Below are positions 23,901 through 37,575 of a stretch of 64,000 nt of DNA, one piece after another. Below the pieces are notes generated by a model. That model did not search any database. It was not told the origin of the DNA and saw only the letters and a list, made by a program, of their open reading frames with translations. Each line of letters begins with the position of its first letter. The first letter of the stretch is position 1. Source of the stretch: Escallonia rubra (taxonomy: Eukaryota; Streptophyta; Magnoliopsida; Escalloniales; Escalloniaceae); contig JAVXUO010002325.1 in the NCBI GenBank assembly GCA_033065855.1, positions 62,001 through 126,000 on the forward strand. The letters are read 5' to 3'. A program made the position numbers and the translations under genes.

Positions 23901-26900
23901 AAGCAACACACTGTGAACTGCTTCGAGAAAATAGGATAAATCTGGCGTGATTGAAAACCCTTGCCTGACCTGCAAGATGCATGTTTCTATTATTTAGGGG
24001 AAGAATGGATCAACTCATTTAGTCATAGTCGATAAATATCAACCTGTTCACATATCCAAGGAATCCATTTGCGCATCTGCTGAAATATGCAAATTGAAAG
24101 ATGTGTACGTGGGTATTCACAGAAAACAATGCAGAGTGTGCAAAGAGCTGCTAAGGCGACTTCTACTGTTAACGAATTAGCTTCATCACAAGGGGGATTT
24201 AGAAGTTCAACGAACAAAAGAAGTGATGTGCGCATATAATCAGCATATTCTTTTTGCCCTTCACAACCACCATAGTTTATCTCGTTCATCTCACCAGAAT
24301 CGGCATTAGAATTCATAAATTCTTCATCTAACTTTGGCCTCTTTATCATGGAAGTGTCTGGATCCTGTACTGGTCTTTTCTCTCCAACCCTTAACAGCTC
24401 AGAGTAATCATTTTTTGATGTTGGCAAACCAGAACTACGATCAGTTTTTGGTCCCTCTAAAATGATTTCAGGACCCAGTGTAGATAGAGCTACTTGAAAG
24501 CAATCTATCAATAAGGAACAGGGTGTTGATATACAAAGCATACTGATTAGAGAGTCTGGCTTCCAGATGTGAGGTGCACAACAATTTGCAATCCGAACAT
24601 AGGCACTGCACAGTGCACCCTGGAAAAAGGGAAAAGTAAGATGGCAAAAGATATTTATAAAAGTTGACCAGAGATAGAGGCTACGCAGATCAGAACAAGT
24701 AAAGGAGCGCCTCAAAAGAATGACCATTTACGGATATAAAGAACAAATAGTGAACCAAAACCTTAAGTTCTTTACTTCTTGTTTTCTCCACTGAATTAGG
24801 AAAGACATTGACTAAATTTGCAGCTGTCAGCTTGACGACGTCATCAGCACAACTAGAGTGTAGTGCATGAAGGCATCCACCCATGGAGGTATCATAAGCT
24901 AAATCTCTGCAATTTATGGTCATGTTAGTCTCTTTGTGGAAATAGTTAAACCAAGGACCGTAGAATACCTAGATTTTCCTATATCGAACAAGTGGATATA
25001 TTAGCAACCATCACTCAATACATGGAACAGTTTGTGACATAGTTCCCGAGCAAAAATCACCAGCGAATTGGAGAACTGGAGACCCACCTTTACTCCACCA
25101 GACCCCAAGAAAAAAAAAAACCCCCGAAAAACACAGAAAAAGAAAAGGAGAGATTTACGCGGCAATACACTATCCCTGATCTTCGTATTATGCTTTTGCA
25201 ATTCCACTTTGATGAAATATCTATTTTCACTTTGTATGATCATACTTATGAGGTGCTAATGTGATGTTTGATTGACTAAGGTGACATTCGCTATCAATAT
25301 GGTTCCATTAGTCTTCTATCCTACTTTCAAATGAGACTGTTCAGCACGTTGCTTGCGTTTCTGAGTGCTAAAGAATAACTATGGATAATTCATGATATAG
25401 TTTAAGACAATGAATCTGGCAAGTGCCAGTTTGCAGGTATCTCTAATTCTATGCAACTCAAGAGAACTAAATCGCTGCTAAACACCAGCTCTCAATACCC
25501 CACCCACCACTCATCCTCTCCTTCCTGGTTGTTGATGCTAATAAAGACCTTCCACTCCACATATCGAAAATTTCTGCAATATTAGAAAGAAAGATATAAT
25601 CCTCCTACTCTGTGAAATCGATTTAGCCTATGAGTGAGTGGACCTTTCGCAATCACGCCTTTTTCCAGCCCTAAACAAGCACATTAACATTAAAATTTAT
25701 ATTAAAAAATTTCTTCAACTTCTCAGAAACATGTAAGAAATAGCCAGAATCCTTGTCAACTTTTGAGCATAATGGAGAATATAGAATAACGTTTCACAAG
25801 GAACCAGCAAGTTTAAAAAGTATATAGACACTTTCGTTTGTAGGTTTATAACCGTCTCCAGCATTAACTTCAATAAAAACAAGTATATAGTGTATGCCAT
25901 TGCAATAATAGTCTACCTACCAAGAGAGATATAATCTCTTCACATAAAAAAAGTGAAAACAAAAAATTAAGAAGAGAGAGGAGCATTGAAGTAAGACGTT
26001 CTAAAGGCAATAAGGGCAATCTAAACTTGAAAAAGAGAGAACTACTAAGCACCAAACAAAAAGACGTACCGGAAGACTGGAAGTCCCTCCTTATCTTCAC
26101 TTAAAATAATGGATATCGACTGAATTAGTTTCTCACTAGGAACAATATCATAATTCACGACTGCTCCAATCACGCGGGCAAAGTCAAAACAAGCCTTTCA
26201 CCAAAATAATGAACCAAAATCAACTAGATAAAGTAGGAGAGAAAAAAGGCAGAACTATTACATAAACCCAACAAATGGGTTAGATGGGCTAGGATTACAT
26301 ATATAGTCCAGATATATAGACAATTTATTCCGACATGCAGTTAAAATACCACGCACCATATGCAACTCAGCGTCTCCATAGCACAGTAAAGTGCATGCAG
26401 CCACAACAAATGGCACATTAATGAGCCCTTCAACATATAGTGTTCCTTCACTTAAGCACTTACAGAGAAGCTTAATGACCCAGGTAGCTAAAGGCTGCCA
26501 TCTTATTTTGCCTGTGACATCAATCAAATTACCATGAACACCAGCAGGTTTGCTGCATGCTGGGAAGTCACTGAGAAGAGCTGGGTCACTGGAAACCCTG
26601 CTAAGGGACTCTGAGAAACACCTCAAAGTAACTTTTTTCGATTTCATAAGGCTTTCCCCACCAGAGAGAGAAGCCACACAGAGAAGATCTACATGAACAC
26701 AAAAACAAGCTAGTTTACTTGGATGGTCTAAACAAGAGCCACGACACATACAAATTTAAGAAAAAAACTGAAGTTTCGATGGAGAGAGTGAAACACGAAA
26801 AATAGAAAAAGAAGACTGATAAATCAACAAAGCAGGAGCAGTATAAAAAGTAACTGGACCTTGAATTTACAATCCTAATGAGATTATTCAGCACAAAATG

Positions 26901-29165
26901 GAAAAAACCATCCTATTCTAGGAACGTTGTGGATGATGGCAGCTAACTTAATAGATCAAATTCTTATTGCAACATGTACCTTCAACAACCAACATGGTAT
27001 CCATGAAAAACTGACGGTATGCATCCCGATCTCCTGTACGGAGCAAGGATAAAAGGGAACCAACTGCTTCAAAAATCACTCCATGACGGGAGCTGAAAAA
27101 TGTTCAACCGGAAGGTAACCAAATAAATATGTTTGGAAATGCACTATAATCATAGAACGGAGAATTAAGTAAAACAGGAATAATATGAAGGATAATAAAG
27201 AGTGATGAGTCTCCTAGCCAGTACACAGGGCACTTCATGCACTGGCGAAAGGATTTTCTAATTTGTACGATTCAATTAAAAAATAAGCTTCAAATAATAC
27301 CACCTTATTAGACAACTAAAGTAGAAGCAAACATATAGCTTTCTAATAATGGCATTTTCGATATCTAGTTCGCAAAGCTCCATGTTGATATAATGTATAT
27401 TCTAGCCATTCGGAGTAAATTAACAAGCATGCAGGTATTCATTATTTTCAGTCGCAGGAGGTTGACGATGCATAACTATTTTCCCAGAAGTATCATCAAA
27501 ACTCGTCTAAAACAAACCGTTACTGGTGATTCTCGTGAATGTCCTTCATTATAAGCTGTTCAGATTAACAGAACCTAATAAGTACCAAACCGTTGTAACA
27601 AATCCAGGATCTGCCCCAAAAATGGCTTTTTGGAGAATCAACTGAAAATCCCCTCAGACATCCAAAAATTTAGCCACCAAAAATAATCCCCTTATAGGCA
27701 TTTATCAAGCAGTTGCAGTTGTGTATGTGTGTATACTTGGCCGTGCTGACTTTTAGTTATTTCCTCTAGATATTATCCAGATGGATTTTTTCCCCAATGT
27801 TTTTAATATTTACTGCTGTTGAAGACAAGATTTATAATCAGGCACAAGATCCAAATTAAGTCACCCTGTAGTAGATACAAAATTCATGCATGCCTTAATT
27901 TAATTAGAAGGTCATTATTTCTAGCTAGCTTACCAATGCCATAAATACTTGGCAACGGTCTCCCAGTAGTATTCCAACACACTTAGGTCCCACACTTCAT
28001 ACCATTGTAACTATAGGCGCAGGCGCACACAAGGCGCAAAGGTATCCTGGAGCCTAGCCACAAGCGCAGGCGCGCGCCAAATCGAAGCAAAGCTCACAGG
28101 ATATGAAGTACACTAACCAATTCCAATAGCATCAAAACTAACAATATAAAGAATGAATTTGTAAAACATGGCATCTTATAGTTTAGCAACTCACTTGTCT
28201 AGATTCACTAACTCAGTATTTCGTTGTCCAAAATGGAATCTCAATTCTTCTACATGCTACTCGAATTAAAGAAATCAGATCTGCTAATAGTGGGTTCATG
28301 CACTTAAGTCTTCTTCCGCAAACACTTCGGCCTTTACTTCTTTTGTATGTATTACCTCATGTTTAATCAAGATCTTATGTGATTACTCAGTTAGTTTTAT
28401 ATATCTCTGCAGTCCACCCAAAATACTCATTGAAACCACGTGTTTTAAATCAAATAGATAAAGTGCGCCTAAAGTGGGCCTACTGCCCTGTGCCTTTTTG
28501 AAGGGGCTGCGCCACTAGGGCTAGGCGAGGCTTAGCTTTGCGCCTTTTGCCTAGGTGTGCGCCTAGGCGCACCTTTAATACATATGCTTAGTCTGAACAG
28601 ATTGCAACCGGAGACCGAAAATTCCATAAACATGCAAATTTCTCATCTTCAGCAGAGTCAAACCACATCGTACTTTTGTAAAACAACCAACATAAGAGGC
28701 ATAGTCTCGAATCACGCACCATAATGCAGCTCCAAGGAAGTTTTTTAAGTTCAACGTAGGTCAAATTAAATCTTATTTCGTACCGAAAAGCAGGTTCGGC
28801 GAAGAACGGTACGATGCGACAAACGACAGGTACGACCGCGCTTGCTTTGCCATGGAAGAAGACACCAGGGAAGTTCTTAACGGTGTGAGTCAAGAGCTTC
28901 AACACGGCAATAACCTCTCTCTCATTTGCTGCAATCGGCGGCACAAGTGTGTGAGTCTTTGCATACACTAGTTAGAAATTGATTGGAGAGAGAGAGTGAA
29001 AGGAGGACCTGAGGAAGAAGGGACGACGTAAGCGTGTAGGAGATTGGGGAGGACGGAGCGGAACCGGATCTCGAGTGCCTCGTCGTCCTTCTTGTTCGTC
29101 GGGGTCGATGATGACGCTGCAATGCGCTCTCGGAGCTCGTGAACCAGGCTCGAGAGGTTCGCCAT
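14973..29165 (-). CDS. ATR: ATR checkpoint kinase (PIKK family), complete
   Basis: Fifteen exons join in one frame of 2,720 codons (Arabidopsis ATR is about 2,700): 29009-29165, 28784-28928, 26980-27092, 26357-26688, 26070-26194, 24762-24906, 24044-24619, 23894-23969, 23120-23432, 21747-22994, 17967-21363, 17303-17851, 16173-16796, 15341-15535, 14973-15140. ATR is the nuclear serine/threonine kinase that senses RPA-coated single-stranded DNA with its partner ATRIP and halts the cycle during replication stress. The N-terminus NLSSLVHELRERIAAS matches plant ATR. HEAT-like helices fill the first two thirds, and the FAT region lies in the 3.4-kb exon. The kinase domain has FLCKPKDDLRKDARMMEF (Lys near 2408), GLGDRHGENIL (catalytic Asp near 2558, Asn 2563) and VHVDF (metal-binding Asp near 2577). 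The FATC tail ends KMYIWWMPWF. No key residue is missing and no frame is broken. The large introns 2 and 5 hold repeats. Confidence 0.96.
17104..17119. repeat. Poly-C tract (16) in ATR intron
   Basis: A pure 16-C run in the intron between the exons at 16173-16796 and 17303-17851, followed by TCCCCCTCTTTCCCTC. Confidence 0.9.
28014..28573. mobile_element. Foldback element with GCGCCTAGGCGC-type ends in ATR intron 2
   Basis: The left arm (28014-28080) is dense in AGGCGCA, GGCGCAAAGG and GAGCCTAGCC. The right arm (about 28507-28573) carries the reverse complements GGGCTAGGCG, CTTTGCGCC and TGCGCCTAGGCGCACC. The arms form an imperfect inverted repeat of about 60 bp around an AT-rich centre of about 430 bp. 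No coding capacity. GC-rich ends of this kind are common in plant introns, but I cannot assign the superfamily, and no clear target duplication is seen. Confidence 0.55.
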
Positions 29166-30287
29166 GGCCGGTGGCCCTCTCGCTCTCTCTCTCTCAGACA
29201 CGCACACGCACACTTCCCTCCTTTTTCGAAATGAACTGAAAGTAAGTGGACTTCGATGAAATGAGGCGGCTGGCACCGCTTTTCTACTGGGCCGTCTCGG
29301 ATCGAATTGGGTTTGGGCCATCTAAGTTTTGTTTAGCGTAAATCCAAACACGAACCCACACAAAGCAAGAAAAATAAAAACCGCAGAGAGAAGAGTAGAG
29401 TAGAATCCTTAATTTTTGAGAGAGAATGTCAATCCATTAAATCATTTAAGTTAAAATTAAAAAGAAAGAGTCTTGAGTGGTCAACAAGTTTATTGCAACC
29501 ATTGCTAACCCAATGGTGTGGCCAATGAGTAAGATGGAGATTCTACTAACTGATCTTAACTCAACACATTACAATTTGATTCTTTCAAAAAACACTAAAA
29601 CAAAGAAAGGGTAATCAAGTCCCAGATCTTCTCTTAACGCCTCAAGTGATTAATAATCGTGACATTGGAATAGTTGGCCTAAAAAAGAGTATTATTTTTC
29701 AACAATTGAGTGAGTCGTAGTTAGTTAAAAGTGCTTATGCTACCTTACAATTGCACCATTCTTACATTTTAATTTGTTGCTAAATACAGTAACAAACTGA
29801 AAATGTAGAGCTGTTGTCATTTTACTTATCAACGAACACACGCAAGATTTATGACAAGCAACAATGGCTTGCAAGAAAGACGTACATGCCTACCTTACGT
29901 TAATTTAACCCATTGCGTAGGTGTAACTCTTCATGTCTACCAAATGATGTTAGAGAGTAGGATAGACTGCATGCTCGTTAGAAAGCAGACATCGTAGCTT
30001 AAATTGTTATAACTTTTTAGACCAAGGAGGAGAGAACACTTTCCTGAATATAATGAGACCCAAAAAACCGTCATCATATTTCCAAAATTCTTGATTCAGA
30101 ATCGTCTGGTCCGGCGAGTAAACTGACGAAAGTAACACCAGAAGTAAGCAAGCAAACTTAGAAAGTAGAATGAAGAGCAGCCCAAGAACTTCAAAAACTC
30201 TCCCTCCTCTTTCCTAATAGGATCCTCGTATGCCTCAAACAGTCTGGAACTGAGCAACCTCGTTGAGCTTTCTCATTTGCTAACTCG
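29166..30287. other. ATR promoter/5' UTR and MSL 3' flank
   Basis: Next to the ATR start is a CT-rich leader (TCTCTCTCTCTC about 29180-29200). From 29340 the sequence is AT-rich spacer, with no conserved frame. The 3' UTR of the MSL gene should lie in about 30050-30287. Confidence 0.5.
29288..29319. promoter_or_regulatory. Paired TGGGCC (site II-like) elements upstream of ATR
   Basis: TGGGCC occurs at 29288-29293 and again at 29314-29319, about 125 and 150 bp upstream of the ATR start codon. Paired TGGGCY elements are known in plants as site II motifs bound by TCP factors in promoters of proliferation-linked genes. Spacing and position fit that role; binding is inferred. I saw no E2F-type TTTCCCGC in this stretch. 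Confidence 0.45.
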
Positions 30288-33200
30288 CTAAGCAGAATCC
30301 GCCCAAGTAGAGGGAAGCCGGGTGGAGTTGGCAGCCGGCATGGTTCGGACGTTGATATCAAGGGGATACAGGCGATACTCAATGTCAAGCTCTTTAAAGA
30401 CTCTAACCATCTCTTCCACCACAAGGGCTCTCCTTGACCACTTGGTTCCCATGTCTTGGTGGTTAATTCTATGTCGCAGCCATACTGCAAACTTCAGCCT
30501 GTTTAAATCCTCCAGGTTCATCAACACAATCGTTGGGGAGGAGTACCAGTGATCCTTCTTGCTATCAACAAAACTGCACCGAAAAAATTACAAACCATTT
30601 GGATGTTAAATTTACATCACCGATATATCTCCACTAGATCAACTGATGTTGGTAGTCTAAACCCCTTAAGTTGTTCCAAAAAACAAAGTCAACAATCAAA
30701 CAGATGGTTCCAAAAAACGAATCAAGAGCCTAGCATGACGATGTATGCAATGAAATTGGACAGAATACAATTGAAGACGAATGAAAAGAAAAGATAAGAA
30801 GACGATAAGAGAAGAGCTCAAAGAATGTCATCCATCATACCTTATTATTCTTTGTCTTATGATAGCGATCTTCTCAGCCGGAGTTGCAATGTGGACAGAG
30901 AAATCTACTGAATCTCCCATATCCGGACTACGGTAGTAGTTACTTATGGGTTTGGTGGCAAGTGTACTATTAGGATACATGATCTTCTGGTTGTCAAATC
31001 TCAAAAAGACGGTAGTCAAAATATTCATTTCCTCCACAATCATCTGAGAATTGTTAAAACCCACATTTAGTCACAAAACAAACTGCACCTAACATTAAAT
31101 CCATTAATAAGTACCTGAACTCCATCAATTTCACAACGATCGCCCACATCAAATGGGTGCATCACAAATAAGAAGATGAGAGCTTCAAATATTGTCTTGC
31201 AGGTGTTTCCAAATACAAATGCCACGACAACAATCTGAGAGCTTATAAAAAGCAGAACTTTGCTTGATGCAATTCCTAGTATTACAAGGCAGATCACCAG
31301 AATGATGATGCCAACTAATACATTAACCATCTGATGAAGCTTGTTGACTGCTGTTTTTGTATCATTTAGTGTCAAGGCAAGTGCTCTTCGTTCTCTAAAA
31401 GCATTGACCTACAAGGATCAAGTGTGGCCTAGTGTCAGAAAACTTGCTCAGAATGCTGTGTATGCTGAATTGTCATGTCGTGAATCATTCAACAAAAACA
31501 CAAATAATAGCTAAATTTACTCCCAATTCTTACCACCCAGTTCTTCAGGGATGACTTGCTGATCTTTTCAGATTCGGATGATCCTTCTATAAGACTCATG
31601 GTCTTCAAAGCCTCTTCTTCTCGCAGGAAACGCATCAGATCACGGAGAAAGATATACCTGCAAAACATTCAAAATTATAATAATATTCCATTGAATTTCG
31701 ATTTACTAAAAAATTAATGAAGGTGCTGATGACCATGTGACAAATTAAATTCAGAACAATGTTGATAGCATGAGTGCATGAGGTCTATTGTTGGACCCAG
31801 TAACAGAGCCAAAAGAGCATCAATATAGAAGATAAGTGACAAGGAGTTAGCTATAATGCTAACCGTAAAAAAAGTAAGAAAAAAAAAACTATTTTGTGTG
31901 AACAAAGTTAGGTATGATATAATATTGCTTTTCATAACTTTGTAACGGGCATCAAAGCAGACGCCACGCTTACCTTACTGCCATACATGAAGAACAAAAA
32001 GAATTGTTGCAAAGTAGGAAGCACAGAATTGAAGTACACAAGAGGATCTGTAATTTGCAGGCAAACAGTCGGTTTGTTCTAGAGACAGGGATGAGGGACG
32101 GAAGATACCTGGCCCTGGAAAGCAATTCAAAAGCTCACGTTCCATGGAAATAAAGGCGCAAGAGATATACAACCAAGGCTAATCATGCCATGACAACTTT
32201 TTACGATCCCCTCATCCTCTTCTTGTTCCTATGATTGAATTGCTTATTAATTGAACTTTACTTCGAAAAGTAAATTCAAATGTTTAGTATCAAGGTGGCC
32301 AAAATAATGGAGTCTTTAAGGTGTCACGGTATACCATCCGTCTTCGGCCACATAGTATCAACCCTAAATACACTAAATTAATGTAATCAAGGCACTAATG
32401 TTAACTTCGTGAGATACGAATTGAAAACCTACAGATAGTCTTTGTGCATAGCAAGAACAAGATCAGAGGACCAAAAGGGACCAGATCTCGGGGAAGCTTG
32501 AACATACTAAAATGTGCAATTGTGTAGGCATTGGACAAACAACCGAGTGATGAGTCACAAACGAAGAAAAAGGTAGAAAGTCAACATGCTTTTATCTTGC
32601 CATGTTATGAAGCCGTCGACCTCATAGATAAATCATACAGTATCAAAATAAAAACTATATCCTGAAGTAGTGACGATGAGAGCAGTCATGAGGTGTCGAT
32701 CCCACATATTTGTTCTGATATGTAATTTAGAAACTTGTCGACAATAACCAAACCTTATAGACACCTCACAAGGTTGGACTATGCATAAATAAAACTCACT
32801 CACTTCGCTCCCTCTCGATCTCTAAGCGCCTGCTGCAATATCCTCATTCACTAATTTATGTTTCCTTGCGGGTTTGCATATACAACAACTCCATTTATCA
32901 TTACACGAGCGAATAAACTATATGTTTTCGAGCCTTCGATTCCTACGATTTCAACGCAACTACAGGATCTAGACCCATGCTTCAGCTCGGAGAATATCAT
33001 GGGTCATTGGATGATGCAACTAAAGGTAGTCGCGCAGCAACAGAAAGAGGGTGGCATGGCAAATGATGCAAAGGTATAAACAAACGTATAGAACCTTACT
33101 TGGATTTGTCCTTGGCAACATTGAAGAATATCTTCCTCGCTGCAACTTTCGCCTCACATTCACTTCTAATCTGCTTTGCGGACTCATCCTCTTTTTTAGA

Positions 33201-34931
33201 ATCTAGTAGCTGCTCATCCAGGGTAGACAGGGAACCATGGCGAACCATATTCATCAGCCTCTTCATATTCCACGCGGAGATATTCTTCGGATTCCATTTG
33301 TGCAAGTGATCAATTGGTATCCCCTCCTCTTGCTTCTTAGACAGTGCCCTAGAATACTGGATGCTTGCTCCTCCGGCTGGTGGTCTCCCTACCACCCTCA
33401 CACTCTTTGATTGGAAGGCGGCTTTCCTAAGCTCCGGGGTCATCTTAGCCCCTGCATTCTCTAGCTGTTTAATTTCAGCTAGTGTCCCTTGATCTTCAAT
33501 CAAAGGCGGACCCGACAGCGTCTCAATCACGTACTGATTAAATAGCGACTCCTGAATTCGATCAAAGAAGGTGCTCACGTGGAAAGACGAAGCAAGAACC
33601 TTAACCATAAGCGTCTTAACTAGCCATAACAGTGTCGTCACCAACATGCACACCATGACCTTATTCACAAATCGGAGGAACTTATTATTACCTTCAACTT
33701 TCTTATCGAACATGTAGTGCCAAGCAATCAAAACCAAACCCAACCAAATACAATTCTGAACCGCCTTCCTGATCCCATAAACAAAATACAAAACCCTTTT
33801 CCGCAGCAAAAAGTTACGCTCAATGAAGAAAACAACAAGCCTAATCCCCCAGCCAGACACCAACCTCCCACATATCAAAACCAGAACCAAGACCTCCCAT
33901 TTCCAAAGCGCAAGCCCCCTTATCCCTCTTCGTTTCCAAATAGGAATCGCTAGCGTGCACGTTAAAGCCGCCACGATTACAAGAAGACTAATCCACTGAA
34001 CAAGTGTCAACGCATTGAGATTCCCCTTCTTGAAATCTTCAGGAACGTCGTCGTCGAACCATGGATCCTCCTCGTCTTCGTCACCATTCTTCCCTAACAT
34101 TCCAGAAGCCATCCCTAACATCCCTGACCTAATTGGCCCGGACTTCCCGGATCGCCGCTCTGGATACTCCGGTGTGTCGAACCTCGACTTGGTCTTCGTC
34201 CTCAACATACTAGCCCTCCTTTGAAACGACGTGCACTTCAAAACCTCGCCACCTCCACCGCCGTTATCATTCACATCGTTGTTGTTTTCAGCAACAAACG
34301 AGACGTTAGACGAACGCCTCCTGGTACGATACTGCTGAGGCCGAACTTCATCCATCTCGTCATCAGATGACGAGTCTTCGCGTCTCTTTTCGACAATATC
34401 AGGCTCAAAAGACACCTTCACCTCTTTCGAATTCGCAACTCGGTTATTATCATCCAAGATCCTCGGAGTCTCGGCTATAGGAGGTAAACTCCTATGGTTT
34501 TGATCACGATCGATCTCGTCCATCTCCAGATCGACATCCAACGACATCTCGCCGCCAGAATCCCTCTGCCTGGACAAAAACTGACTAATCAGCCTCGACG
34601 GCGGATCCTCCGCCGCCGCCGCCGGGAAATTAAACCCGCCACCTCCACCGCTCTCGCCGTCTTTCCAGAACTCATAGCTCGATTCGCGCCAAATATTGCT
34701 GCCGCTGCTGCTGTTGTCGCTTTTCTTACTTGTGCTCTGATCGCCGCCGTCGATCTTTACGATGACCTCAGGGTGGTCGCTGAGATCGAGCGAAGTGCGC
34801 ATTGCGTGATCGGAAAGAATAGGCAGCTGTTCGTGGTGAGAGTCATCGGCTTCGCCCGCGGATATGCGTCTCGAGTGCTTGTAGGAGCCATGGGATTTAA
34901 AGGACTTCCTGATGGAATTGGAAAAGTCCAT
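30288..34931 (-). CDS. MscS-like mechanosensitive channel (MSL6/8/10 group)
   Basis: Five exons, 33100-34931, 31534-31657, 31115-31408, 30841-31043 and 30288-30573, join in frame to 912 codons, the size of Arabidopsis MSL6-MSL8. The long soluble N-terminus (about 1-300) begins MDFSNSIRKSFKSH and is rich in Ser, Arg, Asp and Glu, with a GGGGG run; such tails are regulated by phosphorylation in MSL10. Four spans follow at about 310-460 (LTLVQWISLLVIVAALTC, WKWEVLVLVLICGR, CIWLGLVLIAWHY, VMVCMLVTTLLWLVKTL). After a cytoplasmic loop with SKSVRVVGRPP come the last two helices and pore-lining segment (VNVLVGIIILVICLVILG, then FVFGNTCKTIFEALIFLFVMHPFDVGDRCEIDG, named here by its ends). The C-terminal beta domain includes TVFLRFDNQKIMYPNS. 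These plasma-membrane channels open on membrane tension. The start is the first ATG in frame. Which of the paralogues is the orthologue cannot be decided by eye. Confidence 0.93.
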
Positions 34932-37575
34932 TGGAGAAAGCAATATATTTACCTAATCGAGCTTCGTTACGTGTTGGTCGGTATGGAAAGTACGAATAAA
35001 TTAGGGTTTGGATTACATAAAAAAGGATTTCTTCATGGATATGGACGTATGCTCTGTACTGAATCTGCCATTAAAAAGGGGGCATTGAATGGAAGAGAGA
35101 GAACAGGTGGCGGAAGTGGCGACATGCAAGGAATACCATCCCGGCCAGCTTGGCGTGATTTTTTCGTACTAACAGTTAGTTGTGCTGGTCTGACGGAAAA
35201 ACCCCGGGAGTTTGGGTCTTTATTACGCTTCTGCCATCACTTTTTAAGGGTTGGGTCTATTTTCCGGTATTTTCTTGGTCAAAACGTTACTTTTTGGGAC
35301 GCAAAGTAAAATGGAAAGCTGCGTCAATTTCGGAATCAGATATTAATTTCCTGTATTTTGGTCAGTGATTCGGTGCATCTATCCGCGTCATAATTACTAC
35401 TCTGTCCTTCTTACATTTTCTCTCATGAACTTTGGAGAATCGTTTTAAGAAAATTGCAGGTTGATAGTATTCTGAAAAGAACTTTAAAACTAAACTGTGT
35501 AAGTTCTGCAGTCACCATATATTGTATGGAGTATTTGGCAAGAAAGAAATGTAAGGATCTTTGAACATAAATGTGCAAATGTTCAAGGCTGTCTTCTTGT
35601 CATTCAACAATGTGTAAAATAGAGAGCTTACTGCCGGAAGAAACCTCCTTTCACAGTCCAAAAAAGAGATACATGCCAAGCTTGGGGGATTGATATTCAG
35701 AGATTCATATATAGGAGGTGCTGCTAGGGAGAATGTCTAGTTCTTGAATGTATAGAGATTGTACAAGAAATTGTATAGTTTGTTTGTGTGACAATGTAAT
35801 TAGTTTGAACTTTAATGAGATACAAGGACATTTGACCAAAAAAAATTCCGGTATTTATCACAATATTCACTTTTGCTCTCTGTGTGGAATATTAAGTCTG
35901 TTTAAACTTTTTTTCTTCTCTTTTTATTAACCCCATGAATTTCTAAGGTAATTATATCTTCTAAATTGCAAATTGTCGAGATTTTTTTTTTCTTTTTTCA
36001 TAGTCAGTTGATGAAAAAGATGCATAACAAAATTGTGGTTCAAGGTACCGTGTTTTATCCAAATGGAACGTGTTAACTCACTTAATACATGACTTAGTTT
36101 ACACTGTCGTTACAACAACAACAACAAAAGATGTGTGCCGTATTAATATTCACGTACTTTTAGTGCAACGGTTATAGGCACTCCACCGACACTCCAAATT
36201 TGTTGTCCGGCCGTGATCAAGAAATTATTGTGTTTCAATTGAGTATCTATTTTGAACGTCTTAAGTTTTGCGAAACCCACTCCTTCCTCTCTAGCAGCTC
36301 TCCTCACTAATGCCGCAAACCTACCCAAAACTAAAAAAATGAGTCTTCCGCAATATCAGGAAAAAAAGTGCCTAATGACTTCTCTTTTAATTTACCATGG
36401 GTAAGCTGTACCAAATATGTTATTATTAGAGGATCCTGCTGTTCAAGCTCTTCAAAGTTTTATGCAAAAAGAAACGCGGCGGTTAGAAAGCAAAGATCTG
36501 TTTAGGTTTTGATAGAGACTGGGTTAGGGTGAGGGTAGAGAGAACAAGTGTCTTGTTTGTCTAGTTTGAGTTTCGGTACCTATTGGACCAAAAAGGAGTT
36601 GTCTGACTTATACAAAGAGACAAGAGAGTGACTGACCACTGGTCACACATATGTCCACTCTTGAGTGGCTCTGGCGTAGAGAAGTCAAACATAATTCGAC
36701 ACCCGTTAGGTTGAAGTTAACGAAGCCTTTAGTTATATAGTACTCCGTACCTTCTTTCTCGCAATGATTTAAGATTTCCTTTTTAATTAATGGCAAAGCA
36801 CGACAATAGACTTAAACTTGAGATTACAGAAAGAGAGTGTCGCTACAATAGTAAGGCCCCATTTGACAGGACTTTTTTTTCCAATTTTGGAAATTGGAAA
36901 AATTAAACGCGTTTGGTAACCATTTTTTTTCCTTCAGTTTTTAAACAAAGGCTGTTTTCAAAAACTCCAAAAATAAGTTTCGGTTTTCAGTTTTGATTTT
37001 TTTTTTTTAAGACCACCACCCTCTCACCGCCGGCAACTGTCGACGCCGGCAGCCACCACTGCCACCGCAAACCACCACAAAAAAAAATTTGGGCTTATAT
37101 AACTTTTTTCCTTTTGATGAAAATAAAATTTACATTGAATAAAAGGATAGAAGCACAAATAAAAATAGCTCCAAGCAAACCCCTAGGTAATAAAACAACG
37201 CAGCAGCGCATAGCCTCACTATCGCGTCCCGCCTTAAAGCCTAGCCCTTGAGCATTTAGCTAAAGTGCTAAACCCTAACCAAAGTCTGACCCTTGGACAT
37301 TTAGCTAAAACCCTGACCAGTGGTAGTCGATCAAAGAGGCTAGCTAATATGTTCGCAGGCTATAGTGTATTTAAAGAATGGTGACAAGAATATGCAACTC
37401 TGCAGGAGGTTCATATGATGGTTCAGGACAAATATCTAATTTTCAGCCACGAACCAATAGTAGATTTAAAGAACTATTGAAATGTCGATGAAGAGAATGT
37501 ACAGTGCATATGGAAAAAGGTTAAATGAAAATTATCCACCATTTTGGAGGTCAGTATATGCTTCATAACATCCTT
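34932..37575. other. Spacer between MSL promoter and STY kinase 3' end
   Basis: The MSL promoter and 5' UTR should lie just right of 34931 and the kinase 3' UTR just left of 37575. At 36851-37080 a stretch starting GGCCCCATTTGACAGG, with repeated poly-T and TTTTCAGTTTT phrases then GCCGGCAGCCACCACTGCC, looks like a degraded small DNA transposon. A 61-codon minus-strand frame at 36143-36328 is not recognised. I see no other gene. Confidence 0.45.
36851..37085. mobile_element. Degraded small transposon-like sequence
   Basis: It starts AAGGCCCCATTTGACAGG, close to the GGCCCCGTTTGG termini common in short plant elements, followed by T-rich palindromic sequence (CCAATTTTGGAAATTGG) and a CCACCACTGCCACCGC end. 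No matching right terminus was found, so this may be only one end. Confidence 0.3.

Noticed and set aside
34494..35309. 271-codon plus-strand open frame
   Set aside because: It is antisense to the first exon of the MSL channel and its promoter, resembles no family, and its composition follows the codon usage of the opposite strand.
36143..36328. 61-codon minus-strand frame near a possible promoter
   Set aside because: No similarity recognised; the sequence phrase looks repetitive rather than genic.
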